From assembly GCA_023264075.1 (NCBI GenBank), contig JALQTG010000098.1, positions 1 through 8,907 of the forward strand: DNA of 8,907 nucleotides, written 5' to 3'. This DNA is from Crocinitomicaceae bacterium. GTDB lineage: Bacteria; Bacteroidota; Bacteroidia; Flavobacteriales_D; Crocinitomicaceae. This document shows, piece by piece, positions 5,994-8,907 of this stretch. Under the pieces are notes generated by a model. The model was not told the DNA's origin. It searched no databases and worked only from the letters and a program-made list of their open reading frames with translations. Position 1 is the first letter of the stretch, and every line of letters begins with the position of its first letter. A program made the position numbers and the translations under genes.

Positions 5994-7202
5994 ATGTACA
6001 CATTGCGTTTTTGCCTGAAAAGCTTTTTTTTACTTTTCCTTTTTTCGTGCCAATCTCAGGTGTCGAATCAGGCCCCTGTGCACATTGCGAATTCTTTATC
6101 ACAAGAATTAATATTAGGAGCGGAGCGAGTTTCGGAATACGTGGACATGTTACGTGGAAAACGAGTAGGTGTTGTAGCCAATCAAACTAGTGTAGTCAAG
6201 AATGTTCATTTAGTGGATACCCTATTGCGAAGTGGAATAGACGTACATTGCGTATTCTCTCCTGAGCATGGTTTTCGAGGAGATGCAGATGCTGGAGAAA
6301 GCGTCGCGTCTGGCAAAGATGCCGCAACTGGGTTACCGCTTATCTCCCTCTATGGAAAGAATAAGAAGCCCTTAGCTCAGCAGCTTCAAGATTTGGATAT
6401 TTTAGTTTTCGATATACAAGATGTCGGTGCACGATTTTATACCTATATCTCTACTTTGCACTATGTGATGGAGGCTGCTGCCGAACATAATAAACAAGTT
6501 TTGGTGTTAGATCGACCTAATCCGAATGGGCATTATGTAGACGGACCCGTTCGTCAAAAGGGATACACTTCTTTTGTTGGTATGCACCCAATACCTATCG
6601 TTCATGGAATGACCATCGCGGAGTATGCGTTGATGATTAATGGGGAGTCGTGGCTTGCAAATGGTGTGAAATGCGATTTATCCGTTGTATTGTCATTAAA
6701 TTATTCGCGCACTACGCCGTATGTTCTTCCCATCGCACCTTCTCCAAATTTAAGAACTGCTGAAGCCATTGCATTGTATCCCAGTTTATGCTTGTTCGAA
6801 GGGACCGTGTTGAGCGAAGGTAGAGGAACCGACTTTCCATTCGAGATTTTTGGTCACCCGAAACTTCCTGACTCTATTTATTCGTATGCCTTTACACCAG
6901 TTGCTGGTTTTGGATCGAATTATCCAAAGTTGGAAAATCAGTTGTGTCATGGACTAAAATTGAGTGATCAAGCAAAAGGGATAGATGCTCTCAACATTGA
7001 ATGGATAATTGAGGCGTATGCACATTATCCAGGGCAAGATTTTTTCATCACCAAAAATAGGTGGTTTGACCTGTTGGCTGGCGGTCCTGGGCTGCGCACT
7101 CAAATAAGTCAAGGGAAAACCGCTGAGGAAATCCGTGCGTCTTGGCAGGAAGACTTGGATGCATTTAAGCACATTCGCTCTAAGTATTTACGCTACGATT
7201 AG
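5994..7202 (+). CDS. namZ: DUF1343 / NamZ-like exo-beta-N-acetylmuramidase, lipoprotein
   Basis: The product belongs to the DUF1343 (PF07075, GH171) family. Its characterised members, such as Bacillus subtilis NamZ, release N-acetylmuramic acid from the non-reducing ends of peptidoglycan fragments during cell-wall recycling. The protein is 402 residues from the ATG at 5994. A TTG at 5988 would add only two residues. Residues 1-18 form a lipoprotein signal peptide with hydrophobic core FFLLFLF and lipobox LFSC, so C19 should be lipidated. Family motifs are RVGVVANQTS (57-66), FSPEHGFRGDADAGE (88-102, E91 being the proposed catalytic acid by family analogy), FDIQDVGARFYTYIS, DRPNPNGHYVDGP, GMHPIPIVHGMT, PSPNLRT, YPSLCLFEGT and SEGRGTDFPF. 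Full length is present. The residues after C19 (QSQVSNQ) lack an acidic surface-export signal, which suggests the periplasmic face. It starts about 22 bases from the divergent permease gene and ends overlapping the stop of the aldehyde dehydrogenase. Confidence 0.93.
   Translation: MYTLRFCLKSFFLLFLFSCQSQVSNQAPVHIANSLSQELILGAERVSEYVDMLRGKRVGVVANQTSVVKNVHLVDTLLRSGIDVHCVFSPEHGFRGDADAGESVASGKDAATGLPLISLYGKNKKPLAQQLQDLDILVFDIQDVGARFYTYISTLHYVMEAAAEHNKQVLVLDRPNPNGHYVDGPVRQKGYTSFVGMHPIPIVHGMTIAEYALMINGESWLANGVKCDLSVVLSLNYSRTTPYVLPIAPSPNLRTAEAIALYPSLCLFEGTVLSEGRGTDFPFEIFGHPKLPDSIYSYAFTPVAGFGSNYPKLENQLCHGLKLSDQAKGIDALNIEWIIEAYAHYPGQDFFITKNRWFDLLAGGPGLRTQISQGKTAEEIRASWQEDLDAFKHIRSKYLRYD
7199..7202. other. 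overlapping convergent stop codons (TTAG)
   Basis: TTAG supplies TAG to the plus-strand NamZ gene (7200-7202) and TAA to the minus-strand aldehyde dehydrogenase (complement of 7199-7201). As at 752-755, no intergenic bases remain for a terminator. Confidence 0.9.
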
Positions 7203-8575
7203 AGTATACGCTTAATCCATCGAAAGTACTTAAACGGAACGTAGCGTAAACGAATTTCAAACCGTCGCGGTGAAGTAACAATGCTTTTTTGGTGGCTAAA
7301 TGCTTGAAAACTGTAAATTCCGTGATACGCACCTAGTCCGCTGTCTCCTAAACCCCCAAAAGGTAATTGGTCATTGGCAATGTGCAACAACACATCATTA
7401 ATACACACCCCGCCAGAAGGGTATTCGCGTACAAATTGTTGCGCTTTCTTCTTGCATCCAAAGTAATAGCTGGCGAGTGGCTTTTCGAAAGATGAAATTT
7501 GGGGCATCACCTCTTCTAATGTGTCAAACGTGAAAATCGGTAAAATTGGACCGAAAATTTCTTCTTTCATGAGTCGACTATCCATAGCAGCATCTTCTAT
7601 CAGTGTTGGTGCCACATAACGTTGTGCTTTATTCGTTTGACCTCCGTAAAGTATGGTGCCATCGTTCATTAATTGCTCAAAACGTTCTACAGCTTGTTCG
7701 TCGACTATTTTTGGATAATACTTACTTTTCGCTGCATCAGGACCATAAAACTGCTCTGTGTAATGGATGCAGCGCGCAACAAACTCGGCCTTCTTGTCCC
7801 GATGTACGAATACATAATCAGGGGCGATACACGTTTGTCCTGCATTGATGAGTTTTCCCCACATAATTTTTCGTGCCGCTGCATCAATGGACGCTTCACG
7901 GTCTACGATACATGGGTTTTTTCCTCCAAGTTCTAAGATTACCGGAGTTAGATGTTTTGCTGCTGCTTTCGAAATGATTTTACCTACGCGTGGACTCCCA
8001 GTGAAGAAAATAAGATCAAACCGTTGCTCGAGTAAAATGTCGTTCACAACGCCTTCTCCTTCAATGACTGAAACATAGTTTTCGTCAAAGCAGGAGGCAA
8101 TAATTTCTTTCATCACTTGCGCAATTGCTGGCGCTTTCGGACTAGGCTTGAGTAATGCACAGCAACCCGATGATAGTGCACCAATTAGTGGAGCCATTAC
8201 CAATTGAAATGGGTAGTTGAAAGGCGCGATGATCAACGCTGTACCAAGGGGTTCGGCGATGATTTTACTCGAAGAAGGAAAGAGTGGGAGAGGGGTAGAT
8301 ACGCGCTTGGGTTCTGTCCATTCTCTAATCTGTCGAAGGTGTAAATTCAATTCTCTAAGAACAATGCTTGTTTCTGTAATATATGCTTCTTCCGATGATT
8401 TTCCGAGGTCTTCACGCAATGCTGCAGCGATATCAGTTTCACGTGCTAAAATAGATTTCTTTAAGCGTTTTAACGCTGCAATGCGGTAGGAGACGTCTTT
8501 GGTTTGATGGGTTTGGAAAAATGCCTTTTTGTGTTCAAGTCGCGTTTGAATGTGTTGCCTGATTTCTTCGTTCAT
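7199..8575 (-). CDS. aldehyde dehydrogenase, ALDH3/AlkH-like
   Basis: This 458-residue NAD(P)-dependent enzyme oxidises aldehydes to carboxylic acids. The catalytic set is complete: N120 in APFNYP, K143 in LLKPS, FFTGS (190-194) in the cofactor site, the general base E215 in VILELGGKN, and nucleophile C249 in NAGQTCIAPDY. The CIAPDY version of the cysteine motif, the short length and the C-terminal segment HQKSIVTSPRR followed by LRYVPF point to the class 3 group (fatty or aromatic aldehydes, as for ALDH3 and AlkH), rather than to betaine or pyrroline-5-carboxylate dehydrogenases. There is no signal peptide or clear transmembrane helix; the C-terminus is basic and aromatic (KYFRWIKRIL) and might touch the membrane. 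The ATG at 8575 has no good ribosome site. It appears to be a single gene, divergent from the DUF1800 gene. The actual substrate is unknown. Confidence 0.94.
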   Translation of the reverse strand: MNEEIRQHIQTRLEHKKAFFQTHQTKDVSYRIAALKRLKKSILARETDIAAALREDLGKSSEEAYITETSIVLRELNLHLRQIREWTEPKRVSTPLPLFPSSSKIIAEPLGTALIIAPFNYPFQLVMAPLIGALSSGCCALLKPSPKAPAIAQVMKEIIASCFDENYVSVIEGEGVVNDILLEQRFDLIFFTGSPRVGKIISKAAAKHLTPVILELGGKNPCIVDREASIDAAARKIMWGKLINAGQTCIAPDYVFVHRDKKAEFVARCIHYTEQFYGPDAAKSKYYPKIVDEQAVERFEQLMNDGTILYGGQTNKAQRYVAPTLIEDAAMDSRLMKEEIFGPILPIFTFDTLEEVMPQISSFEKPLASYYFGCKKKAQQFVREYPSGGVCINDVLLHIANDQLPFGGLGDSGLGAYHGIYSFQAFSHQKSIVTSPRRFEIRLRYVPFKYFRWIKRIL

Positions 8576-8690
8576 CTGAATGGTGTGATAACAAAACCTA
8601 AAATTAAGGAAATAACGGTTCTAATAGTGGGTTTGTTGTAGATTTTGTAATTTATAAAATATCTTTCTATATTTCCTTTGTTAAATTCAG
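8576..8690. promoter_or_regulatory. divergent intergenic region with candidate promoters
   Basis: This 115-base AT-rich spacer separates the starts of the aldehyde dehydrogenase (-) and DUF1800 (+) genes and should hold both promoters. On the plus strand, GTTG at 8635-8638 and TATCTTTC at 8660-8667 are spaced 21 bases apart, like the Bacteroidota -33 (TTG) and -7 (TAnnTTTG) elements, with one mismatch at the last base. On the minus strand, TAATTTTA (complement of 8599-8606) also has one mismatch and lies 23 bases before the ATG. These are weak matches in AT-rich sequence. Confidence 0.28.
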
Positions 8691-8883
8691 ATGCTTATGC
8701 GACCAGAAGATGAGATTGAGGTACCCGTTTCTTTGAGTATGGATCCTTATGCCGGTGCTTGGGGCACCAATCAGGCAGCACATTTGTTGAGGAGAACCTT
8801 GTTTGGTCCTACCTTTCAACAAATTCAAGACGCCGTGGCGTTAGGGATGAATGATGCGGTAGATCAATTGTTAACCTTGGTGC
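8691..8883 (+). CDS. DUF1800 family protein, N-terminal fragment
   Basis: Only about 64 codons are present before the genomic sequence ends. The segment WGTNQAAHLLRRTLFG (about 24-39) followed by LGMNDAVDQLL matches the N-terminal hallmark of DUF1800 (PF08811) proteins, whose members usually have about 450-600 residues and unknown biochemical function. In Bacteroidota this gene is often followed by a DUF1501 gene, which cannot be checked here. No signal peptide is visible. The start could be the ATG at 8691 or at 8697; neither has a clear ribosome site. The frame seems to continue to a stop at 8904-8906, but those last codons (IGRAHV plus stop) come from sequencing adapter. The protein should be treated as truncated by the contig end. 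Confidence 0.85.
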
Positions 8884-8907
8884 AGATCGGAAGAGCACAC
8901 GTCTGAA
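8884..8907 (+). other. Illumina TruSeq adapter contamination
   Basis: The final 24 bases begin AGATCGGAAGAGCACACGTC, the standard Illumina TruSeq Read 1 adapter, and continue in register to the contig end. They are not part of the organism's genome. The first A could equally be a genomic base or the A-tail, so the junction is certain only to within a base or so. Confidence 0.98.

Noticed and set aside
5753..6190. A 145-codon open frame on the plus strand across the permease/NamZ junction.
   Set aside because: It overlaps two strongly supported genes in other frames and has a low-complexity, Phe- and His-rich product with no recognisable domain; it is a frame shadow.
7199..8575. Idea that the aldehyde dehydrogenase is the pyrroline-5-carboxylate dehydrogenase partner of the proline dehydrogenase.
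   Set aside because: Length (458 residues), the CIAPDY cysteine motif and the C-terminal pattern fit the ALDH3/AlkH group. Pyrroline-5-carboxylate dehydrogenases are longer and have different motifs, and the gene is not adjacent to proline dehydrogenase.
8884..8906. Apparent coding tail IGRAHV and TGA stop at the end of the DUF1800 frame.
   Set aside because: It is translated sequencing adapter.
1..8907. Search for CRISPR arrays, tRNA or rRNA genes, insertion sequences, phage genes, toxin-antitoxin or defence systems.
   Set aside because: No regularly spaced repeats, terminal inverted repeats, transposase motifs, tRNA-like cloverleaf or defence-type domains were recognised; the window is nearly filled by housekeeping genes.

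Overview
The window looks like a piece of a draft or metagenomic contig from a member of the Bacteroidota, most likely a marine or freshwater Flavobacteriales lineage of the Crocinitomicaceae/Cryomorphaceae kind. This placement is inference. It rests on the AT-rich sequence, the general lack of strong Shine-Dalgarno sites, exact TAnnTTTG-type promoter elements, and a gene set typical of that phylum: monofunctional proline dehydrogenase divergent from aroB, a LolC/LolE-like FtsX-family permease beginning with a near-standard 'NKEYFIAxKIH' motif, a DUF1343/NamZ lipoprotein, and a DUF1800 protein.

Layout from left to right. Positions 1-155 are non-coding, with a T-rich tract that may end an upstream transcript. 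Next comes a TPMT-family methyltransferase (+). It meets tail to tail with a two-gene minus-strand unit: aroB, then an acyl-CoA-dehydrogenase-superfamily flavoprotein starting 3 bases after the aroB stop. A short divergent intergenic region separates aroB from proline dehydrogenase (+). Proline dehydrogenase converges on a large FtsX-family permease (-) that carries an unusual periplasmic insertion. That permease diverges, almost start codon to start codon, from a lipoprotein NamZ-like exo-beta-N-acetylmuramidase (+). NamZ converges, with overlapping stop codons, on an ALDH3-like aldehyde dehydrogenase (-). A divergent intergenic region then leads into the first 64 codons of a DUF1800 protein (+).

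The last 24 bases (8884-8907) are Illumina TruSeq adapter, not genome. The apparent C-terminus and stop codon of the last open frame are therefore artefacts.

The genes are mostly single-function housekeeping genes: the shikimate pathway, proline catabolism, cell-wall turnover, envelope export and aldehyde detoxification. I see no phage, IS element, CRISPR array, tRNA, rRNA, toxin-antitoxin or defence locus, and no convincing new multi-gene system. The most interesting points are the insertion in the permease, the variant AroB motif, the aroB/flavoprotein operon, and the extreme compaction (two convergent pairs with 4-base overlapping stops and one divergent pair with about 22 bases between starts).
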